A stretch of 10,764 nt of DNA from CAZSXU01 sp964610505. GTDB lineage: Bacteria; Arandabacterota; Arandabacteria; JAGLYR01. The stretch is from contig CAZSXU010000054.1 of assembly GCA_964610505.1 (NCBI GenBank), positions 1-10,764 on the forward strand, read 5' to 3'. A program made the position numbers and the translations under genes. How positions within the stretch are numbered: position 1 is the stretch's first letter; each line of letters opens with the position of its first letter. This document shows positions 1 through 7,617 of the stretch, in pieces. The notes under the pieces were generated by a model. That model had not been told where the DNA came from, made no database searches, and was given only the letters and a program-made list of their open reading frames with translations.

Positions 1-2131
1 ACAGCTTCTCGATTTTTCCTCCCCGATACCGGAACCGATCCCCTCGATTCTCGGGCGCCGCCATCTTCGTCGCCCGAAATCGATCCCGGCAATCCTCGAT
101 GAACTCACACGAGAGATGTTCGACGCCCCCACAGTGCATGGGGACGAAGACGCGGGGTGTGAGCACTTCCAACGTGTAATGGACCCCCTTCCGGACGGCC
201 TCAATGTCGCCGAACCCGCATCCCAGAATCGGCATGAGAGCGATATCGGGAACGATCCCTCCGGCCACCAGGAAGTCAATCTCCTCCTTGAACGGGCCTG
301 AGAAATCCTGTTTCCGATTGGCGTGGTCACCGGCATGGAAGATCACGAGTCCGTCGACCTCCACCAGGAAACCGACTCCCGAGTCATTGGACTCGATGGT
401 CGTGATCTTGATTCCGCCGATTGTCCTTTCCCCGCGCGGGCCCACCACGTCACGTGGGAAGTCGCCCTCCGGTTCGAAGCCGAAGATGTAGGTCAACCGA
501 GGAACCGTCTCCCGCCAGTCGAGGATCACGGGATCGAAGTGATCGGTGTGCTCGTGAGTGATGAAGACGGCAACGTTCTCCGCGGCGATCTCTTCCGGGC
601 GGATTCGACCACTACAGAGCCCCGGCATCGGCGGCGCGCGTCCTTCGGACCAGTAATCGAAGACAAGAAGATGATTCCGGGTCTTGACGGCCCATCCACT
701 ATGGCCGAGGTACCACATCACCGCTTCCTTCGACTCCAGATTCCGTACCGAGGAAAGACCGCACGGTTCCCGATCCAGGGTTTTGCCCTTTGCTCCACGC
801 TCCTTGAGAACCTCGGCGACGTCCGGGTGTCCGTAGCGTACGGCCAGATCCAGCGGCCGCATGCCGGAGGCGTCCTTCTCGTTAATCGAGGCTCCCCCGT
901 TGAGCAACCGCTCGGCCACGTCCGGATAGCCGTGGATCGCCGCCCAGTGGAGCGCCGTCCGCCTGCCATGGTTGTCGGCCATATCCACTCGCGTCCCGGC
1001 TGCCAGAAGCACACCCACCGTCGCGTCATCACCGGTCCGCACAGCCTGGGATAGAGGTGTCAGACCTGCCTTGTCCGCAAGATTCACATCCGCCCCATGG
1101 CGGGCCAGCAGGCGAGAGATACCGGGGTTTCCGGCGCTCGCCGCCATGAGGAGCGCCGTCTGGCCGTCCTCGGTCGAGACGTCCGGATCGACGCCCCCGG
1201 CGAGGAGCGCCTCTACGGCCTCTGCCTGTCCTTCCCCGGTGGCCTGCATGAGCGCTGTCACTCCCCGACCGTCCTGGAGATCCGCAGCGGCTCCGTAATC
1301 CAGGAGAAGGGTGACCAGGTCTCCCTTTCCAAGATAGGAGGCGGCGAAGAGAGGTGTCCATCCGCTTCCAACCTGGGCTTCGGTGTCGGCCCCGCTATCG
1401 AGAAGGAGACGGATCACATCCTTGTTTCCCCCGAACATGGCTTTCCACAGCGGAGTCTCCCCGCTGGTGCTGGCCGGTGAGGGGTCCGCGCCGTGCTCGA
1501 AAAGACTGCGCATCATGGCCGTATCGTTGCTCGCCACGGCCCAGTGAAGCGGGGTGACGCCCCACAGGTCACCGATATTCACGTCATGATCGGTCTTGAG
1601 AAGAAGAGCCAGGAGGTCCGTAAGACCTTTCCGGGCGGCCACCTGGAGCAGCGTAAATCCTTCGTTGCTGAAGTAATTCAGATCCGCCCCCGCGTCGAGA
1701 AGCCGCCGGACGATCTGGGTATCCGCCGCCCAAGCCGCAAACGAGAGCGAATAGCCGCCGTTCCTGTCCCTCCGGTTGACATCCGCCCCCCGCTCCAGGA
1801 GAAGATCCACCACGTCTCCATGATGGTTCATCGCCGCAACACAGAGAGGCGGGGTCTGGTCGTTGTCGCCCCGCTCGATATCGGCGCCGGCGTCCAGGAG
1901 AAGCCGGGCGATCTCCACGTGACCATGATAGGCGGCAAGATGGAGAGGCAGGCTGTTCGACGCGTCGGTTTCATCCGGGACATGAATCAGATCCGGATCC
2001 GCCCCGATGAGCTCGGCCGCGCGATCGATCCGGCCGTCGATGATGGCCTCGTGGATCTCCCCCGCCGAGACAAGGGTCCATGGAACGAGCAGGAAAACGA
2101 CACTGAGGATAGGAAGCGCGCGTGCGGACAT
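1..2131 (-). CDS. Secreted ankyrin-repeat / metallo-beta-lactamase-fold fusion protein (3' end outside window)
   Basis: The frame is open for 710 codons from an ATG at 2131 to the window edge, with no stop, so the gene is partial. The start is set by AGGAGG at 2145-2140, 8 bases upstream. Residues 1-23 form a Sec-type signal peptide (hydrophobic core, VSA before G24), so the protein should be exported. Residues about 25-447 are roughly 12 ankyrin repeats of about 33 residues, with recurring TPLHxA, LLLxxGADV and related motifs. Residues about 470-710 are a metallo-beta-lactamase fold: YLGHSGW entry strand, HxHxDH metal motif HEHTDH at 526-531, HAGDH at 599-603 and PMHCGG at 664-669, as in UlaG-like/Lactamase_B_3 hydrolases. 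All expected metal ligands seem present, so it is probably active; the substrate is unknown. Ankyrin repeats normally mediate protein binding. It lies 106 bases after a permease gene on the same strand and may be its distal operon member. Confidence 0.9.
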   Translation of the reverse strand, partial: MSARALPILSVVFLLVPWTLVSAGEIHEAIIDGRIDRAAELIGADPDLIHVPDETDASNSLPLHLAAYHGHVEIARLLLDAGADIERGDNDQTPPLCVAAMNHHGDVVDLLLERGADVNRRDRNGGYSLSFAAWAADTQIVRRLLDAGADLNYFSNEGFTLLQVAARKGLTDLLALLLKTDHDVNIGDLWGVTPLHWAVASNDTAMMRSLFEHGADPSPASTSGETPLWKAMFGGNKDVIRLLLDSGADTEAQVGSGWTPLFAASYLGKGDLVTLLLDYGAAADLQDGRGVTALMQATGEGQAEAVEALLAGGVDPDVSTEDGQTALLMAASAGNPGISRLLARHGADVNLADKAGLTPLSQAVRTGDDATVGVLLAAGTRVDMADNHGRRTALHWAAIHGYPDVAERLLNGGASINEKDASGMRPLDLAVRYGHPDVAEVLKERGAKGKTLDREPCGLSSVRNLESKEAVMWYLGHSGWAVKTRNHLLVFDYWSEGRAPPMPGLCSGRIRPEEIAAENVAVFITHEHTDHFDPVILDWRETVPRLTYIFGFEPEGDFPRDVVGPRGERTIGGIKITTIESNDSGVGFLVEVDGLVIFHAGDHANRKQDFSGPFKEEIDFLVAGGIVPDIALMPILGCGFGDIEAVRKGVHYTLEVLTPRVFVPMHCGGVEHLSCEFIEDCRDRFRATKMAAPENRGDRFRYRGGKIEKL

Positions 2132-2190
2132 ACTCAGGCCCTCCTGATGAATCGGCTTTCGAAGATGGAACACGCGTGGGTAACGGGTCC

Positions 2191-2219
2191 ACCATGCCGA
2201 CGAATCGGGCGCCTGTCAA
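2191..2219 (-). promoter_or_regulatory. Possible promoter for the ankyrin-MBL gene
   Basis: A perfect TTGACA lies at 2219-2214 on the minus strand in the 106-base gap before the ankyrin-MBL gene. At a 17-base spacing the -10 would be CATGGT (2196-2191), which is poor. It could be a weak internal promoter, or the TTGACA may be chance and the gene read through from the permease operon. Confidence 0.22.
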
Positions 2220-2237
2220 GGCAGGGAGCGGACACGC

Positions 2238-4085
2238 CTAGAATTCCTGCTCGAAACCGGAGGGTTGGGCGCGGACGGGGACTTCCATGCGTTCAAAGGC
2301 CCGGCGAACAGGGAAGAACCCGACAGCGACCGCGGCAGCGATGAGGGTCCAGACCAGAGCAGGATGCAGAGGAATCGCCAGAGACAGGTATCGAAGGCAA
2401 ATCCACGGAAACGCTCCGATCGCCCACGCCTCCGTCAGCCCCAATCCATCCAGAACCACGGCCGCCGCCATCACACCCACGACAAAGATCATAAACCCGA
2501 TGGCCAGCCATCGAAAGGTCCTCCCGCGCGGGGTCGCACTCTGTCCGAGGAGCGCCAGAACATACACCGGCATGAGCACGAGGATAACGATGGCTGCCCC
2601 CAGACCGTAGGTCTTGAACCGGATCTCGGATGTTCTGTTTCTGGATCCCTCTACCGTGAACGCCCCGCGGCGGATGGCATCGGCGTACCCCTCGGGCAAC
2701 CGGTAGTCCGGATCGGAGTATGTCGCGGGCACGGGAACACCGTGAACGGCTTCGATGGAGCGATCCACCTGGAAGGCGATGAACTTGAGAGAGCTATTCG
2801 GACCATGTTCGTACGGATCGTACACCACCGCCGGACTTCCGGGGAGTACCCGGTGGCCCCCAGGCGTGTACCGCTCGCCCCAGGGCGATGAGACTTCAGG
2901 CACGATTCCATCCCAGGCGATCTCGCAGAACTCGGCGGGCGTATGGAGCTCATGGTCATGGTAGTTGATCATGCGCGGGGGGTGAGAATCAACCGCCTGG
3001 CGGACCTCCGACAGCCCCACTCCCAGCAGGAACACGACCAAGGCCGAAACCGCCGGGTAGAGAAACAACCGTCGACGGGAGACCGGGAGCGGGTCGAACG
3101 AGGACAGGCGGCGCGCGCAGACGCCGATCGTACCGTACGTCCAGGCCGCCGGGAAGATGAGAAATGGAACCAGTTCTTTGCCCTCACGGAAGCTGTCCCC
3201 GACAATGAATCCGTAGAGGAAGAGACCGAGAAGAAGCAACCACGACTGCCACTGGTGAAGCAGGTGCCGGACAATGGTGATGAAAAGGAGCCGCGGGAAG
3301 GGTGTGGCGCTATCTGACTCCAGAGGTCGCGATCGGGGAAAGGATTCCCCTCCTACAGGAAATTCGTCGCCTTGTCGCCTCGTTGCCTTGTCACCTTGTC
3401 GGGGAAAGGATTCTCCCCCTACAGGGGGCGCGTCGGGTTCAGCGTCGACGACAGCAAAACTTGCCGGCAATCTCAGATACACGCCGATTCCGAGAGCCAG
3501 CGCAAGCGCAAGCAGGATCACCATGGAGAGCCACGTGACTGGACTGGCAAGAACGATGAGAAGCACGATACCCGCCATGAGAAAACCGTAGACCGTGTAT
3601 GCCCAACTCCACTCGATCCGGTAGAGGCTCGCAAACGGCTGTTGGAGCAGAACGATGGTCAGGACTAACCCTGCCGCCATCTGACCGCCGATGCCGAGGA
3701 TGTAGGTGTCGACCACGAGCGCGCCGCCGAGCGAATCCCGGACCGTGATCATGAGCGTGAGCACCGCCAGCGGGAGGCACGTGGATAGCAGGATGGCCGC
3801 CATTCGCACCATCCAGAGCACCCGCGGACGGATCGGCAGCGCCAGGCTCAGGATGGCCGAGCGCATCGAGATCTTGACGGTGGCAACCAGAAGCATCAGG
3901 AAGAACCAGGTCAGGATCAGACCGAAGTCCAGCCAACCGGCCTTGCCCCCCATCGCTCCGGGCGACGTCCAGGCCGGGAGCCGGTCCTGCCAGAGGACAA
4001 CCCAGAGCCCCAGGACGAACGCGATCGAACACGACACCGAGAGCGTGCGAAGCGCCGGATCCTGTCGGAAGAGCCGCCGGATCAT
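2238..4085 (-). CDS. ABC transporter permease, second of a paralogous pair, with translated repeat insert
   Basis: This is a 615-residue membrane protein. The chosen ATG at 4085 overlaps the upstream permease stop as ATGA and has GGGAGG six bases before it. An open frame continues upstream to 4322, but that part lies wholly inside the upstream gene and has no membrane character. I see about 12 hydrophobic helices: six in residues 17-205, three in 281-360, and three at the C-terminus (about 495-595). Between helices 9 and 10 lies an extracytoplasmic domain of about 130 residues with IAWDG (389-393) and SPWGE (400-404). It is clearly homologous to the neighbouring permease: both have LALP near 81, DPLPVSRR after helix 8, the IAWDG/SPWGE region and a terminal RMEV. 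With the adjacent ATPase it should form an ABC-2-like membrane complex. The cargo is unknown. Residues 221-251 are an odd low-complexity insert described separately. Confidence 0.88.
   Translation of the reverse strand: MIRRLFRQDPALRTLSVSCSIAFVLGLWVVLWQDRLPAWTSPGAMGGKAGWLDFGLILTWFFLMLLVATVKISMRSAILSLALPIRPRVLWMVRMAAILLSTCLPLAVLTLMITVRDSLGGALVVDTYILGIGGQMAAGLVLTIVLLQQPFASLYRIEWSWAYTVYGFLMAGIVLLIVLASPVTWLSMVILLALALALGIGVYLRLPASFAVVDAEPDAPPVGGESFPRQGDKATRRQGDEFPVGGESFPRSRPLESDSATPFPRLLFITIVRHLLHQWQSWLLLLGLFLYGFIVGDSFREGKELVPFLIFPAAWTYGTIGVCARRLSSFDPLPVSRRRLFLYPAVSALVVFLLGVGLSEVRQAVDSHPPRMINYHDHELHTPAEFCEIAWDGIVPEVSSPWGERYTPGGHRVLPGSPAVVYDPYEHGPNSSLKFIAFQVDRSIEAVHGVPVPATYSDPDYRLPEGYADAIRRGAFTVEGSRNRTSEIRFKTYGLGAAIVILVLMPVYVLALLGQSATPRGRTFRWLAIGFMIFVVGVMAAAVVLDGLGLTEAWAIGAFPWICLRYLSLAIPLHPALVWTLIAAAVAVGFFPVRRAFERMEVPVRAQPSGFEQEF
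3320..3425. repeat. Pair of hairpin-forming repeats inserted in frame within a permease gene
   Basis: Two 26-bp direct copies, at 3334-3359 and 3400-3425, differ at two positions. Each has the core GGGGAA-AGGA-TTCCCC (a 6-bp stem with 4-base loop; copy two has one mismatch) followed by a CCTACAGG tail. Copy one is preceded by CCAGAGGTCGCGAT (3320-3333). The start-to-start distance is 66 bases, exactly 22 codons, so both copies are read in the same frame as PVGGESFPR (residues 221-229 and 243-251). The sister permease has no such sequence in its linker. The look (hairpin core, GTAGG tail, GCGACC-type flank on the minus strand) is that of dispersed intergenic palindromic repeats, here translated. 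Confidence 0.75.
3366..3400. repeat. 8-bp tandem repeat tract between the two hairpin copies
   Basis: Four consecutive 8-mers, GTCGCCTT, GTCGCCTC, GTTGCCTT and GTCACCTT (3366-3397), then the start of a fifth (GTC). On the minus strand they read GACAAGG-like units and are translated as QGDKATRRQGD. Because 8 is not a multiple of 3, gain or loss of a single unit would shift the permease frame, while three units keep it. The tract is a potential phase-variation or mutation hotspot. Confidence 0.75.
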
Positions 4086-5914
4086 CGGCATCCTCCCGCT
4101 TCTCTGCCCGCGTCCACGACTTCCATTCGACGGAACTGCACCTGCCCCAGAAGATACATGCCCGCAAACCCGAGCACCGCGAGAGCCCAGACCGCGAATG
4201 CCCCGCCCGGCAGCACGCCGGCCACTCGACAGACCACAATACTCAACGCGGCCGCCGCAACGGACGGGGATGCCAGGTCCAGCTCCCCGAGGGGCAGCGG
4301 CAGCAGGTGCAGCACGAGACAAAGAACTGCCAGCGTGATGACCAGGACCTTGCGGCGGCGATTCGACACGCCTGCTCGAAACTCGCGCAGGTAGACGCTG
4401 ACCGGGATGAACCAGGCAAACCCGATCATCAGGAGGATGACCGGGAACATCGAACCCGTACTCACCGGCACCAATCCGGGATGATCATCCAGGAACCCGG
4501 GCCCGTCCGGGTTGGGAATCACAGAGCCTCCCTCGTCTTCGGCGAGATACCGTTTGGAGATCACCTCCGGCGGAAGGTCGAGATCGTACACGTCCCGAAT
4601 CGCCCGGCAGAGCTGAAGCGCCACGAAGTCCCGCGAGCTGCCCCGGGGCGTACTGTAGGGTGAGTAGAGGACCGCTCGACTACCCCGGTAGAGTGGCCGA
4701 GTCCACGCCGGCCGGGATTCTCCCCATGGAGATGCAGTCGCCGGCGGCTGTCCGTCCCACGCGATTCTCCAGAATGAAAGCGGAACGAACGTGCAGCAAC
4801 CGCGCCCGGTCCGGTCCAGGCGGTACTCTACATGATCGCCGTGGAAGTCCCGATAGCCGTCCCCAACCCGTCCGGCGCCATAGCCCAGAAGAACGGCCAC
4901 AAGGGAGGGAAGGACCAGCATCCGGTACAGGCTGCGGCGGGAAACCGGGAGTGGATCCAGAAGCGCCATCCCCTGGATCGCCTGGGAAACGAAGATCAGA
5001 AAGACGTACGCCGTCATGAACACCATCGAGTACCGGAGCGCCTCCTCACTGTAGATGATGCCGGACAACGCCACGCCCATGCCGACGAGGATCGGCAGGA
5101 CGAGGTAGGGAGTGACGGCCTTCTTCGAATAGAGGCGCAGGGCAGTCCGGAGAACCAGGAGCGAGTGACCCCACGCTCCCGCCGCCGAAACCTGTCGCTC
5201 GACCGGGCTTTCGTCCGGAAGCGCACCGGGCAGCGCCTCGGCGCGTCCCGGCGCGACAGACAGGGTCCCTGGGAGTGCGCGGACCTGCCGCGCGGCCAGG
5301 GCGCCCGCCGCCAGCAGAGGCACAAGGCCGAAGCCTGCATGAAGAAGATTCAGAAGAAGGATGAGTCCAAAGACCCCGATGAGCGAAGCCGAGGCCACCC
5401 AGACATAGCGCCGCGTCACTCGGATCTTGCTGAGATCCCGATCCATGGACTGAATGAGAACTCCCGAAACGAACACGCCCACTCCTATCCGGAAGATCAG
5501 GCCCAGGGCATTCGGACCGGTCAGCGCCGCCTGCCCCCGGCGAAACCATTCCCCGAAACCTACGCTCGGAATCGAAATCGCCAGAACAGAGAGGATGAGC
5601 ATCAGCAACGCCGACAGGAAAACGACGGCGAAATGCGTCAGCCACAGCCGCCGGGCGGGAACCGGCAGGGCCAGATCCAGGTCGGTCGAGCGCCGTGCGG
5701 CCCCCGAGATTCCCAGGAAGAGAGCAAGCGGGATCCAGATGATCAACGCCCACAGGGCCAGCTGGGCTCCGCCGACCTCCGTCTCGAACGCGCGGGCCTT
5801 GAACAGGAGCGTCACCCGGAAGATCTCGACCTGCATGACCAGGAGCGGGACCAGAATGACCCACTTCGGCAGCATTCTGAAGGCGGCGTCTCGGCGAACA
5901 AGCGCGAACATCAC
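4082..5914 (-). CDS. ABC transporter permease, first of a paralogous pair
   Basis: A 610-residue polytopic membrane protein. A GTG at 5914 overlaps the ATPase stop as GTGA; the ATG immediately after it, at 5911, is an equally good start (609 residues). GGGAGG lies 6 to 9 bases upstream of them. Hydrophobic helices fall at about 17-35, 52-70, 90-117, 135-155, 170-207, 268-287, 296-317 and 330-348, then after an extracytoplasmic stretch at about 485-508, 522-542 and 551-592. The ectodomain carries IAWDG (384-388) and SPWGE (395-399), and DPLPVSRR sits at 320-327, all matched in the downstream permease. Half-transporters encoded as an adjacent divergent pair usually act as a heterodimer with one ATPase type. 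The linker at 208-245 is proline- and alanine-rich and lacks the repeat insert seen in the sister gene. Transported substrate unknown. Confidence 0.88.
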   Translation of the reverse strand: MMFALVRRDAAFRMLPKWVILVPLLVMQVEIFRVTLLFKARAFETEVGGAQLALWALIIWIPLALFLGISGAARRSTDLDLALPVPARRLWLTHFAVVFLSALLMLILSVLAISIPSVGFGEWFRRGQAALTGPNALGLIFRIGVGVFVSGVLIQSMDRDLSKIRVTRRYVWVASASLIGVFGLILLLNLLHAGFGLVPLLAAGALAARQVRALPGTLSVAPGRAEALPGALPDESPVERQVSAAGAWGHSLLVLRTALRLYSKKAVTPYLVLPILVGMGVALSGIIYSEEALRYSMVFMTAYVFLIFVSQAIQGMALLDPLPVSRRSLYRMLVLPSLVAVLLGYGAGRVGDGYRDFHGDHVEYRLDRTGRGCCTFVPLSFWRIAWDGQPPATASPWGESRPAWTRPLYRGSRAVLYSPYSTPRGSSRDFVALQLCRAIRDVYDLDLPPEVISKRYLAEDEGGSVIPNPDGPGFLDDHPGLVPVSTGSMFPVILLMIGFAWFIPVSVYLREFRAGVSNRRRKVLVITLAVLCLVLHLLPLPLGELDLASPSVAAAALSIVVCRVAGVLPGGAFAVWALAVLGFAGMYLLGQVQFRRMEVVDAGREAGGCR

Positions 5915-6804
5915 GATTGCCCTCCCGCGAGCTCAACGAACATCTCTTCCAGAGCGACGGTCCGGCAGTGGGCTCCCTCGATTCCCAGCTCCTGCCGGAC
6001 GCGGGCGCAGGCGGATTCCGGGTCCAGCCGGAACACGGCGTGCATGGCGTCCGATCGCTTCCGGACCCCGAGACAGCCGTCCAGCCGCATGAGATTCTCT
6101 CGAGTGGCCGCCTCTCCGTGGGGCACCAGCGCCACCGAGAATCCCTCCTGCAGACTGTCCAGCGGATCGTCGATGAGGACCCTGCCGTCGTGGAGCATCA
6201 CGATGCGCCCGGCCATCCGCTCCACGTCCGTCATGTAGTGCGATGAGAAGAGAATCGTGGAACCGGCCTCGTTCAGGAGCTGAATGGACGTTTCCAGAAA
6301 CTCCCGGCGGGCGGCCGGATCGAGTCCGCCGGCGGGCTCGTCCAGAAGCAGCAGCTCGGGCCGATGGCTGACCGCGCACAGAAGCGCCACCTGTCTCGCC
6401 TGTCCCTTGCTGAGCGTCTTGATCCTCGCCCGGCTGGGCAGCCCGAACCGGTCCGCCAGCTCCCGCGCCAGCGAGTCATCCCAGGTCGGGAACAGCCCCC
6501 GGTGCAGATCGACCACCTCCCGGACCCTCAGGAAGGGCGGCAGAATCTGGTCCTCCGATACGTACCCGACACGGCGCTTCACCTCGAGCGGGTCCTTCCG
6601 TGGATCCAGCCCGAAGATCCGCACCGTACCGTCCTGCGGCTCGATCATTCCCATCGCAACCCGCATGAGTGTGGTCTTCCCGGCCCCGTTCCTTCCCAGG
6701 AGACCGACGACCTCGGCGGACCCGATGGAGAAGCTGACGCCATCGAGCACGTCCTTCCCGCGCTCGTAGGCTCGATGGATATTCGCGAATTCAACGACGT
6801 TCAT
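5911..6804 (-). CDS. ABC transporter ATP-binding protein
   Basis: A complete 297-residue nucleotide-binding subunit that should power the two permeases encoded downstream. Visible motifs in order: Walker A GRNGAGKT (37-44), Q-loop glutamine Q86, signature LSKGQ (131-135, a common variant of LSGGQ), Walker B LLLLDE (151-156) followed by D-loop GGLDP, and the switch histidine H189 in FSSHY. All catalytic residues are present. The C-terminal 80 residues or so after the H-loop are the extra domain typical of the CcmA/YtrB-like ABC-2 exporter ATPases. The ATG at 6804 overlaps the stop of the GntR gene as ATGA, and its own stop overlaps the next permease start, so translation is probably coupled and the subunits made in balance. 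The family link to antibiotic or envelope-stress transporters comes from this gene order, not from a specific residue. Confidence 0.96.
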   Translation of the reverse strand: MNVVEFANIHRAYERGKDVLDGVSFSIGSAEVVGLLGRNGAGKTTLMRVAMGMIEPQDGTVRIFGLDPRKDPLEVKRRVGYVSEDQILPPFLRVREVVDLHRGLFPTWDDSLARELADRFGLPSRARIKTLSKGQARQVALLCAVSHRPELLLLDEPAGGLDPAARREFLETSIQLLNEAGSTILFSSHYMTDVERMAGRIVMLHDGRVLIDDPLDSLQEGFSVALVPHGEAATRENLMRLDGCLGVRKRSDAMHAVFRLDPESACARVRQELGIEGAHCRTVALEEMFVELAGGQS

Positions 6805-7214
6805 GATTCCGTTTCCTCCGGTTTCGGCTTTTCGTTCTCGGTATCGCCCAGCAATTCGGAGAAGACACGCAGAGCTTCGTCTGATGTGATCCCCAGTTGT
6901 CTGACGGTCGTCACCGTCGGGGCCAATGTTTCCCGGAGACGGTCCATCTTCCGGGCGCGGATGTCCTCTTCTCCCTCAACGGCCTTGACCACGAGCGGGC
7001 GCCCCGGCCTTCGCTCGATCACACCCTCTCTTTCCAGGAAGCTGTACGCCTTGCTGATCGTCATCGGATTGACCCCCAGCTCCGATGATAGCGCTCGGGT
7101 GGAGGGGAGCTCGTCCCCCGGCTTGAGGAGCCCCGAGGCCACATGGAACTTGATCTGATCCATCAGCTGCCGGTAGACCGGCACGCCGCTATGGGGATCA
7201 ACGACAATCAGCAT
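6801..7214 (-). CDS. GntR-family transcriptional regulator, YtrA-like
   Basis: A 137-residue DNA-binding protein. It opens with DPHSGVPVYRQLMDQI, the hallmark start of the short YtrA subfamily, followed by the winged helix-turn-helix (about 12-75) with LPSTRALSSELGVNP and recognition helix about 49-62. There is no large effector domain, only a helical tail of about 60 residues that would serve for dimerisation and ends in an acidic, charged stretch. The ATG at 7214 is preferred over an upstream TTG/ATG extension to 7322, because the family's conserved motif starts right here and because AGAGG lies about 9 bases upstream. It lies 11 bases after the small membrane-protein gene and overlaps the ATPase by 4 bases. 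YtrA-type proteins repress their own ABC operon; the inverted repeat at 7690-7713 is the likely target. The inducing signal is unknown. Confidence 0.95.
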   Translation of the reverse strand: MLIVVDPHSGVPVYRQLMDQIKFHVASGLLKPGDELPSTRALSSELGVNPMTISKAYSFLEREGVIERRPGRPLVVKAVEGEEDIRARKMDRLRETLAPTVTTVRQLGITSDEALRVFSELLGDTENEKPKPEETES

Positions 7215-7225
7215 TCCCGGATCCT

Positions 7226-7603
7226 CTACAGAAGCCGATCCAGCCAGGCCCAATCCCGGGCCAGAAGATCGAACACCTTCTTCACGATCTCGACGATGCT
7301 CTCGAACCGGGCGATCCAGCATTCCACCGTGTTCCCCGCATCCGGGCTTTCCGCCCGCCAGAGATCTTCGTCGGCGGGCCTGCCGTCAGCAGATTCGCCC
7401 GGTCGTGCATCCGCCGTATCCGCTAGGGTAACGAACCCGGTCCAGCACTGCTCCTCTCCCTCATCCTCAAGATGGAGGACAATCTCCAGGGTCGGAGCGG
7501 CAGGATTGTCGCCGGTCGGCTCCGGGCCCTGCGGATGCGATGCCAGGCCCAGGATCACCGTGACCAGAATCACCACCGACTGGATCCAACTGAGAAGTCT
7601 CAT
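7226..7603 (-). CDS. Small membrane-anchored or secreted protein of unknown function, first gene of ABC operon
   Basis: A 125-residue protein that I do not recognise. The ATG at 7603 gives a clean N-terminus with a hydrophobic helix (about residues 5-21), either a signal peptide or a single membrane anchor. The rest is acidic and probably extracytoplasmic: a proline-rich linker (22-38), an IVLHLEDEGEEQC stretch, a low-complexity D/A/E/P segment (61-92), and a hydrophobic amphipathic C-terminus (about 95-125). It has two cysteines, C53 and C95, both followed by W, which could form a disulfide outside the cytoplasm. An extension to a TTG at 7669 would hide the hydrophobic N-terminus and is unlikely. 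It is first behind the strong promoter at 7675-7703 and ends 11 bases before the GntR start, so it belongs to the operon, perhaps as an accessory or sensor subunit (inference). Confidence 0.7.
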   Translation of the reverse strand: MRLLSWIQSVVILVTVILGLASHPQGPEPTGDNPAAPTLEIVLHLEDEGEEQCWTGFVTLADTADARPGESADGRPADEDLWRAESPDAGNTVECWIARFESIVEIVKKVFDLLARDWAWLDRLL

Positions 7604-7617
7604 CTTCTTGACTCCCG

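Noticed and set aside
1493..2344. 283-codon plus-strand frame
   Set aside because: It is antisense to the ankyrin repeats and shows the mirrored repeat periodicity with no domain of its own.
3320..3425. CRISPR array
   Set aside because: There are only two hairpin copies, the spacer is itself a tandem repeat, and the whole lies in frame within a gene with no cas genes nearby.
3498..3515. GCGCAAGCGCAAGC mini-repeat
   Set aside because: It is explained by the LALALAL stretch of a permease helix with repeated codons.
4086..4322. N-terminal extension of the second permease
   Set aside because: It sits inside the upstream permease gene and is low-complexity G/R/A without membrane helices; the ATGA start at 4085 has a well-placed ribosome site and an N-terminus parallel to that of the paralogue.
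4832..6238. Long open frame of 468 codons on the plus strand
   Set aside because: It lies opposite the permease and ATPase genes, is rich in R, Q, E, P and G as antisense frames of GC-rich genes are, has no family motif, and crosses a gene boundary.
7215..7322. N-terminal extension of the GntR regulator
   Set aside because: It overlaps the upstream small gene and adds an unstructured R/G-rich tail before the conserved DPHSGVPVYRQ start of the family.
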